Source of the DNA: Isoetes taiwanensis
Taxonomy: Eukaryota > Streptophyta > Lycopodiopsida > Isoetales > Isoetaceae
Direction: 5' to 3'
Assembly: GCA_021234155.1 (NCBI GenBank)
Contig: JAJEKV010000052.1
Location: forward strand, 1,765,887 to 1,829,886
DNA length: 64,000 nucleotides
Part shown: one piece after another, positions 14,968-28,338 of the stretch
Position numbering within the stretch: position 1 is the stretch's first letter
How the letters are laid out: the number at the start of each line of letters is the position of its first letter
Made by a program: the position numbers and the translations under genes
The notes under the pieces: model-generated
Seen by the model: only the letters and a program-made list of their open reading frames with translations
The model's database searches: none
What the model was told of the DNA's origin: nothing

Positions 14968-17889
14968 CATTCGGGAAAGGGACGCCGATGCTTTTGGCAT
15001 CACGCTATTTTGGACGTAGGAGTCATCTTTAGCCCGAAGTTTCTTTTGGCACATGATTTCTTTAGCTTTTTGCGTCGGTTATATATCCCCTCAGGCTTTA
15101 AGCAATTCTCATCGTGCGTGTTCCTTTGAGGTTTGTTCTCCTTGTTCAAGGTTACCCTACCCTGATCTTATTATTTCATTCAAGCATTACTACTCTTTTT
15201 TTTCCGTTATGGATTTGGCCTATAATTGACCAATCTTTTTGGGGATCACTAGTTCTTGCAAAATTCCATCCCTTTAAAACCAATGGGCATTTACTCGTTT
15301 GTTTGCTTTTGTTCTCTCCAAACTTTTTCATGCTCGCCTTTGTCGCTTTTATATTGTATCTCAAGTTATCTCCGCTTTATCTTTTTTCGCTTTTATCTTT
15401 TTGATGATCCCATATTCTTCCTCCTTTGTTTTCCATAAAATCCACCCACCAGGTTTTTCTGTTATCTCACGATTCGCCCCTATTCTTTTTTTATCCTTCT
15501 AATCCTATCCTTCTCGGGACCATCGTCAAAGATTCCTCCATGTTCTTTCTCTCCTTTTTGTTGACTGCCTTAGTTTTCTTACCTTCAATTTTTTAGTTGT
15601 CGGGCTGTCGGTTTGAGCCCTCCCGCCCGAACGGTTTGGTTTGTCGTTCAACCGCCTTTCTAAGTGGGATTCGTCATGCTTTTGCCCCGATCCCGGTTCC
15701 CGCTTCATCTCTTTTCTTTTTTGGGATCCGGCTCATGGGCTCTTAACATGTTTCCTTCCGGCAAATGTTCCTTCCCCTCATCTCTTTGGTTTGCTCCAAT
15801 TGGCAGAGTTCTCGCCTCCAATCGGCCCCGCTCTAATCGCCTCATAAAGCCTGTTCTAATCGGCCCAATCGGATTTGGCCTCGCGATTCAGATTTTGCCG
15901 GGGATGCCGGGGGGGTATCCCGATGAAGACGAATTAAGGGTGGTCCCGAGGTCTTAAACCCGATGTTCCAGATCCCGACCCCCTCCCCCTTCCGTGATTT
16001 CCTTTCCTTGTCCTAGGTTTAGTTTGGTTTTTTCTTTGCTATGGTTGTCAGTTTTTTTTTTTTTATGTAGTGTTTTTTGTTATGGTTATTTAGGTTGGTA
16101 AGGTAGTGTATGGTTTATTTAAAGTTCCATGGTGTGTGTGTCATTATGGATGGTTTGTTTTGGGTTTTCAAGGTTATGTGGGTGATCTCATGAACTTTGG
16201 CATGCGCATTCATATTTGTGTTAACTAGGGAAGTTTTTTTTGTTATGGAGAACCTATGGCCGGAATATATATGATCATATCAATGCATTAGCTTTTTACT
16301 AGTCACCTAGTTCTCTCATCACTCGTCTCTTTATTTAATGTCGTTATTCTGTTTGTTTTGCCCTTTTTTGTTCTTATAGTGTAATTTTTATTAAGCCTAT
16401 GTGTGGACAATTGCCATTATGATATGTATCTCATGGAGGTCTGTGGGGGATTTTTGCCTAGATAGGGTCGGTTTTGGGATTTGTTTCGATTCTTTTTTGT
16501 TTTCGCCTTGCATTTAGCTTTGTATAATTATCGTGGTGGTATGGTTCCTTGGGTGGCCTATCTATCTTCTTGTCGCCTATCTTATTTCTTGTTTACCTTC
16601 ATTTAAAAAAAATTGACTAGTCCTTCTGGTTTTTTTTTACTGGTGATTGGCGTGTTTGATTTCGTAGGTTTGTCCTAGTGATAGTTTCTCTCTTTGATGG
16701 TCTATTTTATGTTCCTTTGCTCTCTCTTTCGGATTTGAAGGTTTGAAACCCCGTCTTGTTTTGTAAGTTATGTAGTGGGTAAAAGTAGGGTTGTTAGATG
16801 TTGGTTTTTATCAGGTTCCCTTGGGCCAGTTGTTGTTTAGATTAGTGGTTTTTTCCTTTGGTGGACTGACCATGTATGGTTCCCTCTTTTTTGCAAATGT
16901 TACGTTTACAGCCTTCGTTGGTTTTAGTTGTAGGGTTCGTGGTGTGGAAAAGCTTCGAGCTATGGTTCGGTTGGGGATGTCTACGAGAATCTCGACACTT
17001 TCTAATCTCGTAGACATGGTGTGGTCCATAACGTCTCTATTTTCTACCACCCTTAGTCCTTTTTGTTGCGCTTTGCTTCCATACTTAGATGTGGTCCTTT
17101 TTTGCTTAGGATCTCATGTTTCCCCATCGTTGGTCTATTGGTACCATTTGTGGTGGTCGCTTACATTTTTTGTCGTTTTGCAGGAGTTTTACAATTGGTG
17201 GTGTTTGCTAGAATCATTTGGCTCATTTATATATGGCTTTTGCCAGTGCCATATCTCAGTTGGCATTTTGTGTGGGTTAAGCTATTGCATTCTTGCGACA
17301 TTGGTGCTTGCGACATTTAGTTGCAAATCTTCTTTTATATTCCTTTATGTGGCGAGTTCCATGTCCTTGTGTTGACCACCTAGCCATGTGCCCCTTCAAT
17401 TTTTTCATTGGCTTCTTTCCACTGCCTTTACTCGTTCCCCTTACTACATGACGTCCATTATTCCCTTTTTTTGTCGACTGTTGTTCCATTTGTCTCGTTG
17501 AGCTCTTATGGTGTCCCTTGAGTCCTAGCTCTTGCAGTTCGGGTTGTGCTTGAGTTGCTTCCATACGTCTTTACGCTGCTCTGCTTGTCCAAGTTGTCCT
17601 GAGTTGTCCCATCTGTCTGATTGCTCGTAGCATTCTTGTCTCGTGATTTCGCAGCAGTAGTTTGTTCACTTGCGGATGCATGATTTGTTCCTCTCACTCG
17701 TGCTTTTTCCCTGGTCTTTTCAGTGGTAGTTTGTTCGATTGCCCAATTTATTTCCCTCGCCTTTCCATTTCACAGCGGTTTTCTAGTGCCTCTATCTTTA
17801 TCCCATTCCTCCATCCATTTCATTTGTTTTGCTTCCCTTTTTGCTCTAGGATTCTTGAGGTTTGTTTCTAGGTGTATGTATAGGTAGAT

Positions 17890-19330
17890 AAGTACATGCT
17901 TGTTTCTCTTATATTCTCAATTGTTCTTTTGGATATGAGGGCCTATACTCTTCTCTTTTGTCATTGATTCTTAGTTTCTCATGAATGCCTTCGAGGGCTT
18001 TATTTGCATTGGTGGCCTTAGCTCCTTTATCCCAATTTGCTCTGTTCCTCTATTCCTGATCCCTTATTCCATCCATTTCATTATAATCTCGCATTCCTTT
18101 CCTTTTTCATTTTTTGCATTTTGTCCCTTTCCTCTTTGTTTGTTCATTTTATCTCTTGAAACGTCTTTGCTCTTCTAGTGTCTTGACTCCCTCCTTTGCT
18201 CGCCTCTTGACTCATCATAGTGCTTTTTGCCCTGGTGGTGTCCATTCATTATGTTGTTTTACTATGTTGACCCCAGTTGTTTCATCCACCTTGCTTGGCC
18301 TTTTTTATTCTTGTTGGTCTCAGTGACCGGTTTGCCCTCGTCAACCAAATTTGCAAGTTGATCACCGAGTTGTTCTCTTAACTCTGCTTCTTCCGACGAT
18401 GTCATATAGCACCCATCTTTCCCCATCTTTCTCTCGCCATCATGGGTTCTTTGGTCCATCTAGATTGTTCTTGAGTCTCAAGATCCCTATCGTTGTTTCT
18501 ACGTTGAAGATTCGCTTGGATCGGTTATGCATGTCGGTATACATTCATGAATTTTAGACCTTGCTATTTCTTGTTGCTCTATTTGTTCTTTTACTCCAAT
18601 CTTCTCATATGTTCTCAATGGTTCTCATGGATGCCCTTATGAGGGCCTATACTCGCTCTTTGTCATGGATTCTTAGTGTCTCATTAGTGCCTTTGCGGGC
18701 CTTTAGTTATTTCCATTTTGTGTCATCGGCCCTTTTGTCTCGTTTGCTTTGTTTCTCTATTCTCGATCCCTTTTCCTATCCATTTCATTCTTGTCTTTTT
18801 TCAACCTATGTTTGTTCCTTTCCTCTTGTTTCCATTTTATCCCTTGGGATGCATCTTTGCTCTGCTGTTGTCTTGATTTCCTCCTTTGTCTGCCCCTTGA
18901 TTTGACGTAGTTCTTCTTGCCTTGTTGGTCCAGTCGTCATGCCTTTTCTATGTTGACTTCTTACAAACTAAAGGAGTTGTTTGGTGTTCCCTTTTTCCCG
19001 CGACATTCTTTTGGCCTGCATTTTAAATTTCCAAATGCGATTGCATCTTTGCAAATTCGTGCATGTTGTAGTGGTTCTTGTGGTCCGTTGTCTTGCATTC
19101 TTAAGTGGTATTTGTTCTTGTTTCAGGTTGCACTCAGTTTTCTTTATCCATTCTTTTTCTTGGCCTTGATCCCATCCTCGCTGGCTCTGTGACATCGTCT
19201 ATCGATGTTCTCAATTGCATAATTGTTCTGTCACCTTATGAAACCTTTTGTTCTTATGTCTCGGGGTCCCGATCGTCTTGTTCCCGTAGGTTATGTTGTT
19301 TCTATTTTTTGAAAGTTTGTTTGATCTAGT
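17890..19330 (+). repeat. Tandem duplication of ~700-base units inside the T-rich element
   Basis: The segment around GGGCCTATACTC at 17939 recurs at 18643, an offset of about 704 bases. Matching flanks include a TCCATTTCAT-containing part and a TATGTTGAC part. A third, weaker repeat begins near 19240. Similarity is moderate, so the duplication is old. Open frames are low-complexity. Confidence 0.6.
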
Positions 19331-19927
19331 TATACATGTAGTGTATATGTTTAGGTTTTAGTCCTTGTTTGTTGTAGGGTTTTGTCATTATAGTATTCAC
19401 TGTGGTTCTCTGCTGGTACGTTGTTTCTTGAATTTTAGTTCCAGGTGCTCTTTGTTGGCTTGTTGACTATGTCCAGTCTTGTGTCTTCTCTTTTTATGCA
19501 TTCCACGGCGCATAGCTTTTGGTCTTTCTTATTATGGGGTTTGCATTTTCTTCATGAAAGTTCGCTTGAGTCTGTTCTGCATGAATAATATAAGTTAGGT
19601 ATGTTGGTTCTTACTTCCGTAGCGTCTTGTCGTTAGGTTTTTTCTGTAGTTTGTTGGTATGTTGGTTCTATAATTTGATTTCATGTGCTTTGATGGTGGC
19701 CATTGATGTTGTTTGTGTTTGATTTTCATGCCTTCTTTGCCTTATGCGGTCCAGTTGTCTTAGGGTTTCTTGCACCCCTTCCCCTCTATTTGCAGTGGCA
19801 TCCCACCTCATCTCATGATTATTACACTTTCCTAGCGGTGTGCCTTATAATCTCTCGGGGTTTGAGGGAGGTTCCTCTTTGTGTCGGATGTTGATATTTG
19901 TGCATAAGGACATTTCCCTAGAATGCT

Positions 19928-19958
19928 ATGGTTCTCTTCTTATATAGAAGAGAACCAT
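19928..19958 (+). other. Conserved hairpin at the start of unit 2
   Basis: Same 13-pair arms and TATAT loop as at 14937-14967, placed directly after the end-of-unit block of unit 1. Confidence 0.85.
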
Positions 19959-20337
19959 CATTCTGGGGAAAGGGACGTCTGTTTTGGCATCACGCTATTT
20001 TGGACGTAGGAGTCATCTTTAGCCTGAGTTTTCTTTGGCACATGATTTCTTTAGCTCTGTCTGCTATATATCCCTGTAGCTTCTAAGCAATTATCATCGG
20101 CATTTCCTTTGAGCTGAATTCTCCTTGTTCCAGTGTTTCCCTCCCTCCCTCCTCTATGGCTGGTCGCATAGTTGGTTCGCTTGGCTTCTGTTTGGTTTCT
20201 GTTCATCCCGCCTCGTGAGGGCGGATTCTACCCTTCTCTTCTGTCTTGTTGGGGGTTGGTGGCCTCTGCAATTTCCCAGCGTAGCACTTGTCGCTTCTGG
20301 AGGGCACCTCGGGGATGACCCTCAGGGTCGGGCCTAG

Positions 20338-20557
<220 letters not shown>

Positions 20558-21054
20558 GCTATGGGCTATGGGCTTCAAGGTGAACCAATTTCTCTCGATT
20601 TCCATTCATCTTTTTGTTCTTTCTTACATAAAACGTTTGTTGATGCTTGGCCTGTCAGGCTTCTAACTCATTGTCTTGCCTTGACTTTCCATGAGGTCGG
20701 TTGTGTGCAGTGACTGGACGATCCTCTTTCTTGACGGTTCCCGAGCAGTCTCTACGTGTTTTGGGGGTCGAGTTGGGGTCCTGGATTCGATGGGGCGGCA
20801 GAAAACGATGCTGGTCTGGTGGAGTCATCGAGGGATTTTTTGCAGTCACTTATACTTTGAGATGAAGCAGTTGATGCTTAACTTGGGGTGTTTGGGCTAC
20901 CTAAGATGTTCTTTTGATTGTCATATTATTACTCACTCATTTGGGGTTATTTGTAAACTCCTATGATTCATTGTATTCATTTCATTCAGCTCAATGAAAA
21001 CCCCACTTCACATCGGATGTTGATATTTGTGCATAAGGACCTTTTCCTAGAATT

Positions 21055-21485
21055 AACCCATCTTTACAGGTAGCAAAATACTTGTCAGAGAATATATCTA
21101 TCTCAAATAGGCATTTGCTTGCTCGAATGCCTTTGAGCTCACACCGTATATGTGAATTGTGTCCTGATGGTATGATTGAAGATGAAGCGCACACCCTGTT
21201 ATACTGTAAGTGTTATGAAGACATTAGACTCCAATACTCTGTACAAGAAAGTTCATTAGTTGAGCTCTTTGGACTCTCAACAAAATACTTGTGTTCTTAT
21301 ATAGATGAGGTGCTACAGAAAAGATGTACTTGCTTGAAAAAAGAAGTAAAAACATGTGGAGAGTGAGGAGTTGGAGGTTTATGATTATGGTGATACATTG
21401 TGCTTTGTACTTTCTCGTTCTATAGACTTGATAGGTCTCTAAAGGACGTAATAAAACATTTCATTTTATTTCATTTCATTTCCCA
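21055..21485 (+). mobile_element. LINE copy C, downstream half with zinc knuckle and tail
   Basis: Resumes exactly in frame with the half ending at 14934 and encodes NPSLQVAKYLSENISI, then ICELCPDGMIEDEAHTLLYC (CxxC...H....C knuckle) at about 21140-21205, with a stop at 21366. The 3' end carries the family motif GGTCTC...GGACGTAATAAAAC (about 21434-21459) followed by an ATTTC-type simple repeat to about 21482. It matches the C-terminus of LINE A (CKVCGEDQVEDEEHTLLRC). Confidence 0.85.
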
Positions 21486-22080
21486 CGAAATTTGCCATCA
21501 TGTGGCCTGTAATGTCTTTAAGTCCAAAATTTGCATCTTACTGATTGTATTGTGAGGAAAGAATTTGTGTATTAAAAAATTATGTATTAAAAAATTTGTG
21601 TATTAAACTGACTGTTGTGCAAAATGCCCTTTTGCATTTCTAGGGCAAGGCATGACTGGTCAAAAACAAGATGCCCTTTCTTGGAACACCATATGCACAA
21701 CATGGACATGTTAAGAAAGCTCTAGCCCTCCTCTCCTCCCCAATTCGGCCACATGCTTGAAATTTTTTTGTCTCTCATCGTATACGGCGAGAGACAAAAA
21801 TTATATAGTATAGCTCGAGAGAAGATCAGAGGTGAGCTTTTCTTGAGCCTTAACAGCGGCCACTTCAAGCAGTTTTCTACCTCCCCGCCGTATTTTTTCC
21901 CTCCACTTCGATTTCGGCTGGCCATCCCATATGGGATAATTCTATTCAAAATGAATGATATGGGATATTTCGAGTTCGCCTGCACAAACTTCCCGCATCC
22001 CATTTCAAGCCTATTTCTGTAAAAACTCCGTTCCTTACACCATTGAGGCAGGAAATCATCACTGACAGTGGCATTCAAGC
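21486..22080. other. Region upstream of the Harbinger relic, with hairpin
   Basis: No gene recognised. A near-perfect inverted repeat lies at 21761-21802 (TTTTTGTCTCTC / GAGAGACAAAAA). Possibly the 5' flank of the Harbinger element, but no matching terminal repeat was located downstream. Confidence 0.4.
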
Positions 22081-23434
22081 ATGGATCCGGTCATTTTAGG
22101 TATGATTGCAATGCTTCTTAGGGCTATTGTGCTAGGTTTAGCAATGCAGAAATTTTGCTTGGACCTGATCCAAGAAAACAAGCTCCAGGATCCTATGGCA
22201 ATAGTGGATGAAGAAGATTTTCAAGAAGACAACACTAGTTTTCCATGTGCATCTTCCATCTTGCTCCTAGCTGCAACATCTCGATTAAGAAGGCCACCGA
22301 GAAGATTCTGGGTTTGTCCTAGACAAACCAGTCAATGGGATAACATTGACAATCATGCCTGGAATTGCCTTCCCTCATTCGAGGATGATATATGGCATCA
22401 GTTTTACAGAATGAAGAGAGGGTCATTTGAGAAATTGGTTGGCCTTATTGTGCCATACCTGATCAGACCAGGCCAGAAGGTCAGGTCCCCTGTAGAACCT
22501 AGGAAAGTAGTAGCTATGGTACTCTAATTTCTTGCTCATAGTGAGATGCCATTGCATGTTGGTCAAAGGTTTTATGTTGGAAAAGCCACAGTCCAAAAAT
22601 TTACCAAAAAGGTGACTTTAGCTTTAGCATCCAAGACCATGCTTTACAAAAAATTCATTGCCTTACCCTCGGGCCAGAGACTCCATGATATTATGAAGGA
22701 ATTTGAAGATGCCACAGGTTTGCCTAGTATTTTTGGTGTTGTTGATGGTTCTCACATTTTCTTGTACAGAAAGCTTGGAGGAAAGACAAAGGGGATGATT
22801 ACTATATCAGACACAGGAGGCATTCCTGCCTCGTACAAGGTGTAGTAACACACTCTAGAATTTTTATCAATGTATGTGTTAGTAGGACATGATCTGTGCA
22901 TGATTCCAATCAGTTCAAGAAGATCTATTGTATAAGAGGCTAGCATCAAAGCAGATTTTGCAGGAACCTATTGTCCAAATGACTGGAAAAAAGATTAACA
23001 GGAGAGGTGAAATATTGGATGCAGATGTGACAGTTACTATTCCACCAATGCTTTTGGGGGATTCAATATATCAAGCAGAAGGTTCTTGATGAAGGTATTT
23101 CCAGATGGCGGGGGCTTCTGGCAGGTTCAACAAGAGGATTTGTAAGGGCAGAGTTTGTGTAAAGAATGGATTTGGGATAGTAAAAGAGAAGTTCAGGATC
23201 CTCAAGGCTTTGCCTATTCATGTTGGAAGGGCAGCTAAGATCATTCATACAGCATGTGTTTTGTGGAATTTTTGCATTATGGAGGATTTAGAATTGGAGA
23301 TGTTGCCCTTAAAAGCAGAGTTACCAGATATAAACTACTATGAAACTGAAGAGATGAACAAGAAATCAAATAAGGAAGGAGACTTGATAAGACACGTCAT
23401 CTTCCAAAATAGGGATGATAGAAACTTAATTTGA
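22081..23434 (+). pseudogene. PIF/Harbinger (HARBI1-like) transposase, dead
   Basis: DDE transposase of the PIF/Harbinger superfamily. The N-terminal part (22081-22524) reads MKRGSFEKLVGLIVPYL and is stopped at 22525. A second segment (22546-22845) has GLPSIFGVVDGSHIF, which holds the first catalytic D, then another stop. A shifted segment near 22900 reads SVHDSNQF, the second D region. The last segment (23105-23434) has FNKRICKGRVCVKNGFGIVKEKFRIL and HVGRAAKIIHTACVLWNFCI, the usual C-terminal blocks. In the family the last catalytic residue is E in a VExAFGxLK-type motif; here it is K (VKNGFGIVK). With at least three frame breaks as well, it is inactive. Terminal inverted repeats were not found. 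Confidence 0.9.
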
Positions 23435-24000
23435 TTCTTTCATTCATTTCAGTAAATTACTTACATCTGAACTCAATATGAATGTTATTCAATCTGTTAA
23501 TTTTAATAAATATCCGATGTTCCAATTCTGGTCCACTTTGTGATAAGTTTAGTAATGTCAATTACAAATGCACTGTTTTACAGAGTGCAGTTCAGATTTA
23601 AGATTGGAAAACAAAGCAAACTCTTATGTACCAAGTTCTTGAAGTTATATGAACACGCTGATTGCTTGAAGTTTTGAATTATAACAGTTTAAATATGACT
23701 AGTGTGTTATTTCTATGAATGAATAACTTAACCATGTTCACAGTCTGTAATCTTATAGCAATTTATATTATTTCCTTTCAGTGTAATAATATTATAGTAG
23801 CAGACATTAGCATTCATTAACCATTAGAGATCATAGATCAGTAGCATCACAGACTAGAGAAGTACAACAGATAATAAACGGAATATTTTGTATTAATAGG
23901 AAATGTGTTACATGAACTCAGTTCCAATAAGACAGTACAAACTTCTTAACTAAAGTCTGTCAGAGAAATGCCAGTGATCCCTAAAATTGTAAAAAATACT
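23435..24000. other. AT-rich 3' flank, no gene
   Basis: Low-GC sequence downstream of the transposase relic. No coding or RNA feature recognised. Confidence 0.5.
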
Positions 24001-24309
24001 TCTCAACACTGCATGTCGTCAAAGCCTTCATCATTCTCCTCTTCTTAACCTGTAAGAATCATATTCAGCAAGCCATTAGGATGAAAACTACATTTTTGTG
24101 AAAGGGAAGACAACTTGAGTCAAGATTACATATTTCTTCGAAAATATCAGGGTTTATAGAAAGACCATCTCTTCTTGGTCTGAGTGCACAAGAGGCCAGT
24201 GGCCGGTTCCATATCATACATTGCAACAAAAAACTTTCAACAAAGAAAAAAGAAAACAAAAATCCGCTAAGTTAAGGAGTAGGCACAAGGAAAATGGCTT
24301 CTTCACATA

Positions 24310-24757
24310 AAAAAAGCTACGCAGGGCAATTTTCACAGACAAGATGGGATTCGAACCTCCCAAAGACACCACTTTCCATGATGTTTCACATGGATAAGCT
24401 CCACATGTGCTCTCTGCCGGAAAGGAGCTTGCTCAGCCCATGCATTCAGTTCAGCCTCCACAAACACTTCTTCCATGACATGTAACCGAGAATAACCCTT
24501 TGGCTGGCACTAGCATGGAAACTTCTATGCTGGAGCTCAACAACCTTGGCCGATTCAACTGATAGGCTGCTGGAAGATGAGCTTGCTGCCACAGCCATAC
24601 CTGAATCCTCGCTAGAAGAGGAGTATACAGGAAAATGGCGACGGACTAGAACTTTGCGCCTTGCCATCTTCGAGCAGCTTACAATTAATTGGATTGCGCA
24701 GGAATCGAGATATGCATTATGGAATTTTAAGGGACATCGTACGATTTCTTTATGCAA
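24310..24757 (-). pseudogene. Unrecognised small coding relic opposite the Harbinger gene
   Basis: An open frame from 24757 holds MARRKVLVRRHFPVYSSSSE and a serine-rich stretch. A second frame just downstream (from about 24480) reads VEAELNAWAEQAPFRQR, then KHHGKWCLWEVRIPSC, and stops near 24332. The change of frame suggests a frameshift or a missed intron. Harbinger elements usually carry a second Myb-like ORF, and this could be its remnant, but no Myb/SANT tryptophan pattern is evident. Real expression is unproven. Confidence 0.3.
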
Positions 24758-25024
24758 CTATATGATATACGTAGTTAGGAACATTATATCACATTAGATT
24801 TAAATTCGATAGGAGATTTCCATAGCACCCCAAAGTTGAAAGTTCCAATCATTGCCCACTTCAAACTAAACTTGAACAGAAGAACATACTATTCAAACTA
24901 TCTTGCAAAAGCACAAAAAAAAAAAAAAGAAAAACACACTGAAAACGACAGTACAAGACAAAAGTAAGAAGAGTACCTCTGAAATTGATATTGATTTGTC
25001 TGCTTCGATGCAGCAAGTTTAGCA

Positions 25025-26720
25025 ATGTCTCTGGAAGGTTACAATCATGCCATAGCATGTTTCAGTCTATCTGCAAAGTGTGCATGAGAGGGGGGAATGG
25101 AGTAGACTACCCTAGCCAATGTTCTATGCCAGCCAACGCCATTGTCATGATTCCATCTGTTGTTATCCAGAGACCTTGACCGCCAGTCGAATCCCCTTGG
25201 AATCTGAGCCGAGGTAGAACCCTCATTTATGATGCATTTTCTATGTTATGGCTGTATTACATTGATGATGGATGGGCCACCCTTTGTGGTGGCATATTAT
25301 TTTATGTATATTGTTGCTAGTGCTAATATGTATGTACGCTTCCAAAGTATAGCATATCCCAGAGAAGGCATGGGGCGAATGACACCTCTATGTCCTTCAC
25401 TCGGACATTTGGCCATCACAAGTGGTCCGAGTCAGACGGAGGGCCTTTCCTGGTGATAGAGTTGCTGGGAAAGGGAATTTCCCGTATTTATACGATGGGA
25501 GATCCTATAGGTTTGGGGAGTGTCACAATGGTATCAGAGCCAGGATCCCGATAGACTGGATCAAAGCAATGGTGCCCTCAGTTAAGGTAGATTTTGTATT
25601 TCAAATAGAAAATACTACAGCTTTTGACTGCTCAACGATCAGAGTAGAACAATGAGGCACAAAAAAAATCCTCAATGATCAGGCAAAAAAGGGGAACTGC
25701 TACAGTAGCAAATGAACAAATAAAACTGTAGTTTACTTTGATTGGAGTCACTCAACATCTTCTTAACTTAGAATAGGGCTACACATCCATCTTCTTCCAA
25801 AGTTTTGTACTATAGGAGGAGCTCCATTCTTTTCTGCAACAAATCCAAGGGCGCATATGTTGCTTTAGCAATTCCTATTACTCTTGACAACTAGATAAAT
25901 AATTTTAGATCAAAAAGTTATCTCCAATCTTCTTAGCAGACTCTGAACGAACCAAGTGGAAGAAAAATCTAAACAATCTACGAAGAATATACAGATAAAT
26001 GCTGCCTAAAACTCCATATAACATTGTATTCTCAGTTCGTGATGAATAAAGATGCTTAATAGACCAGGAAGCCCAAAGACTTTAGAAACATTTGAGATCT
26101 GAAACACGGTGCATTGTTAGAGAAGATTTCTAGATCATCATATATATTCTATGCAGCTCTGAACAACCATTCACCGATGCAAACCTTTGTTCAAATGTGA
26201 AAACCAAGATCTCCCGCTTCTTAGTTCCCTGATTTTGCATAAAAATATTTGCCCATAACTACTGAGAATAATAGAGATGTCTCACAAATATCTAAGATAT
26301 TCCGAAGAAGAATAACAATACATAGAATAGACTGCCACTCTATTCATGTGGGGCTGCCACTTCCTAAAAACTTTTGATTCTAGAGATGTTAAATAAACTG
26401 ATCAACTTAAACTTCAGTTTGTGGAAAATAGTAGCATCAAAGCCTCATGCAATTCATTCTAGCATTGTGATCCAGAACAAAAAATGGCTATCAATCTATA
26501 TGACTACCAGAAGAATCAAAGCTTGTTGCCTTAATCTGCTTATCCCAGATACAACCGCCAGTAGAAAGTGAGAAGAGAATGAAGGAATCTTACCACCAAA
26601 TCATGCAAAAAGTTTTGCAAAAACCTCTGAATCAAAGTGGCGAAAATTCCCTCCCCTGGCCACAAGAATCGTTGAAGAATTCTTTAGCTACTGCGGCAGT
26701 GCCATGAAGCAATAGAATGT
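25025..26720 (+). mobile_element. LTR retrotransposon fossil: partial LTR plus leader, second copy
   Basis: Same orientation and order as 2527-4178: the last ~500 bases of the LTR ending GTCACA (25522-25527), primer site TGGTATCAGAGCC (25529-25541), and leader to 26720. By eye about 90-95 percent identical. The upstream part of the LTR and all coding regions are absent, so it is a broken copy. Both copies end their shared sequence at the same point, in GCCATGAAGCAATAG. Confidence 0.75.
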
Positions 26721-28310
26721 TACGAAAGAGGGCTGGACGAGCCCTCCTTGAGCCCTAGCTGCTCTGCCCCAGCTGCATGGATGAGTCTTGCTTCCAGAAG
26801 GAGAATAGGTTTTCCCGCGATTTTCTTTTCCCTCCGCCGTGACTAAATCTTCATTAAATTCATGTGCTTTTATATTATACATCATTCGATTTCACATATT
26901 GGGGTTTAGATGATCATAGTGCAACCAATTGCAGAGTCAAAGTCTATGCTACTTGCTAGTACAGAGCACCCCTCAAGTCAAGGAATAGTGGTCCTTCATT
27001 TTTTTTTCTGGTTCAATATATTCTCTATGGCTGTGGTCGATCTGCTTTACCTCGGCCCTTGAAGGGTGTTGCTTATTAATTCCAACAACTATACACTTAA
27101 TACAGCATACACAATTAATCCTTTGTCTGAGCTATAACAAATTCTTATTCAGTAGGATCACCAAACAATTTAGTCCTTCAGATATTCTTTAACCGTCTTG
27201 TTGTCTTCTAAGCCACTATTATGTATTATATGGTATAACAATCTATGTTCCAAGGTTACACATATGCATTCAAAATCCCCTATGTCCTTTAACCTGCATA
27301 TAATTGGGGTATTGATTTAACATCGTCGTAGACCTTAAAACTGTTCGTCATTAGGTTGTTCTGTGATGATGTCATGCCATTGTTGTGGCATTACAAATGA
27401 ATCGGTATACTCATATAAGCCACAATCATGTTCTATTTTAAAGAGTAAGGCTTCTTGAAAATCATAAATTAGCTAGAGTAATCTGGGCATCTGCCTTGCA
27501 TTTTGTAATTCTTCCTAAATATCCACGTTTGTTATAATGCAAGCAGTTATTTTCCTACTAATCTGACTTTTACTAACATTTTAGCCCTATGTGTTATAAA
27601 TTATGACTCCGTGTGACCCATTCGGTTCAACTATATATGTCTTCCAAGCGAGGATCATGTTTGACCTCTAGCCTTCGGTGTTCTATGCAAGACATATTTG
27701 AGCTTCTAGCAGGTAATTGTTATTCGCCACTAACCAGGGACTGTACTGTAGTACCTTTCAACCCCATAACTTTGAGTTTTATTTTTTTGTCCGTAGACAT
27801 TTATTTTAAATGCCATACAACATCCTACCTTGATATGCAACGGATTGTCTATTGTTTGCGCATTCCAGACGGACTCCAAACCTTTCAGTGATAAGTGTGG
27901 GGTTCACTTGTCTCTCTCTCCTCGTGTCACTGCATAGATTACTCCACCAAATTATATATCGTACATATACATGGTACTTATTGCTTTAACATAGTTAAAG
28001 CATAAATGTTGGTAGTTTTCTTGACACAAAACACATTCTCTACGTGCCATCATGATGTGGCTGAACCACCAGCTTGCCAAATTGACAGTGGCCAATTCTA
28101 TGTTGGAATTGTATAGGGTGCCTCATTTTTTTAATGGGGTACAAAGGTATTTCAACCATCCCGGCAGTGGTTTTTAATCCTAGTAGTAATGGTTGTACTA
28201 GGCCATTCTATGGGTCCCATAGCCTCGGTCTTCGTGGACGTTAGAAACTCTATTCTCATTATACCATCTAAGTATTAGCTTCATATTTATTGTGAAGTCC
28301 GATATCTGAA
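26721..28310. other. Intergenic, no gene recognised
   Basis: AT-rich sequence with only short open frames. No conserved domain, tRNA or repeat family was recognised, apart from a weak GAAGG microsatellite beginning at 28311, which belongs to the next LINE. Confidence 0.5.
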
Positions 28311-28338
28311 GGAAGGAAGGAAGGAAGGAAGGAAGGTT
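28311..28338. repeat. (GGAA)n / (TTCC)n tail of the GC-rich LINE
   Basis: About seven GAAG units at the LINE 3' end on the minus strand. Confidence 0.9.

Noticed and set aside
16791-17375. 194-aa hydrophobic open frame
   Set aside because: Composition (F, L, V, S, C) is what any T-rich strand gives; it sits in a T-rich repeat with no homologous motif or start context.
17277-17564. Lys/Arg-rich minus-strand frame
   Set aside because: Low-complexity product of the purine-rich strand; no recognisable domain.
24330-24360. GGTTCGAATCC (minus strand), a perfect tRNA box B
   Set aside because: No box A or cloverleaf could be built around it, and the same bases read as protein-like sequence.
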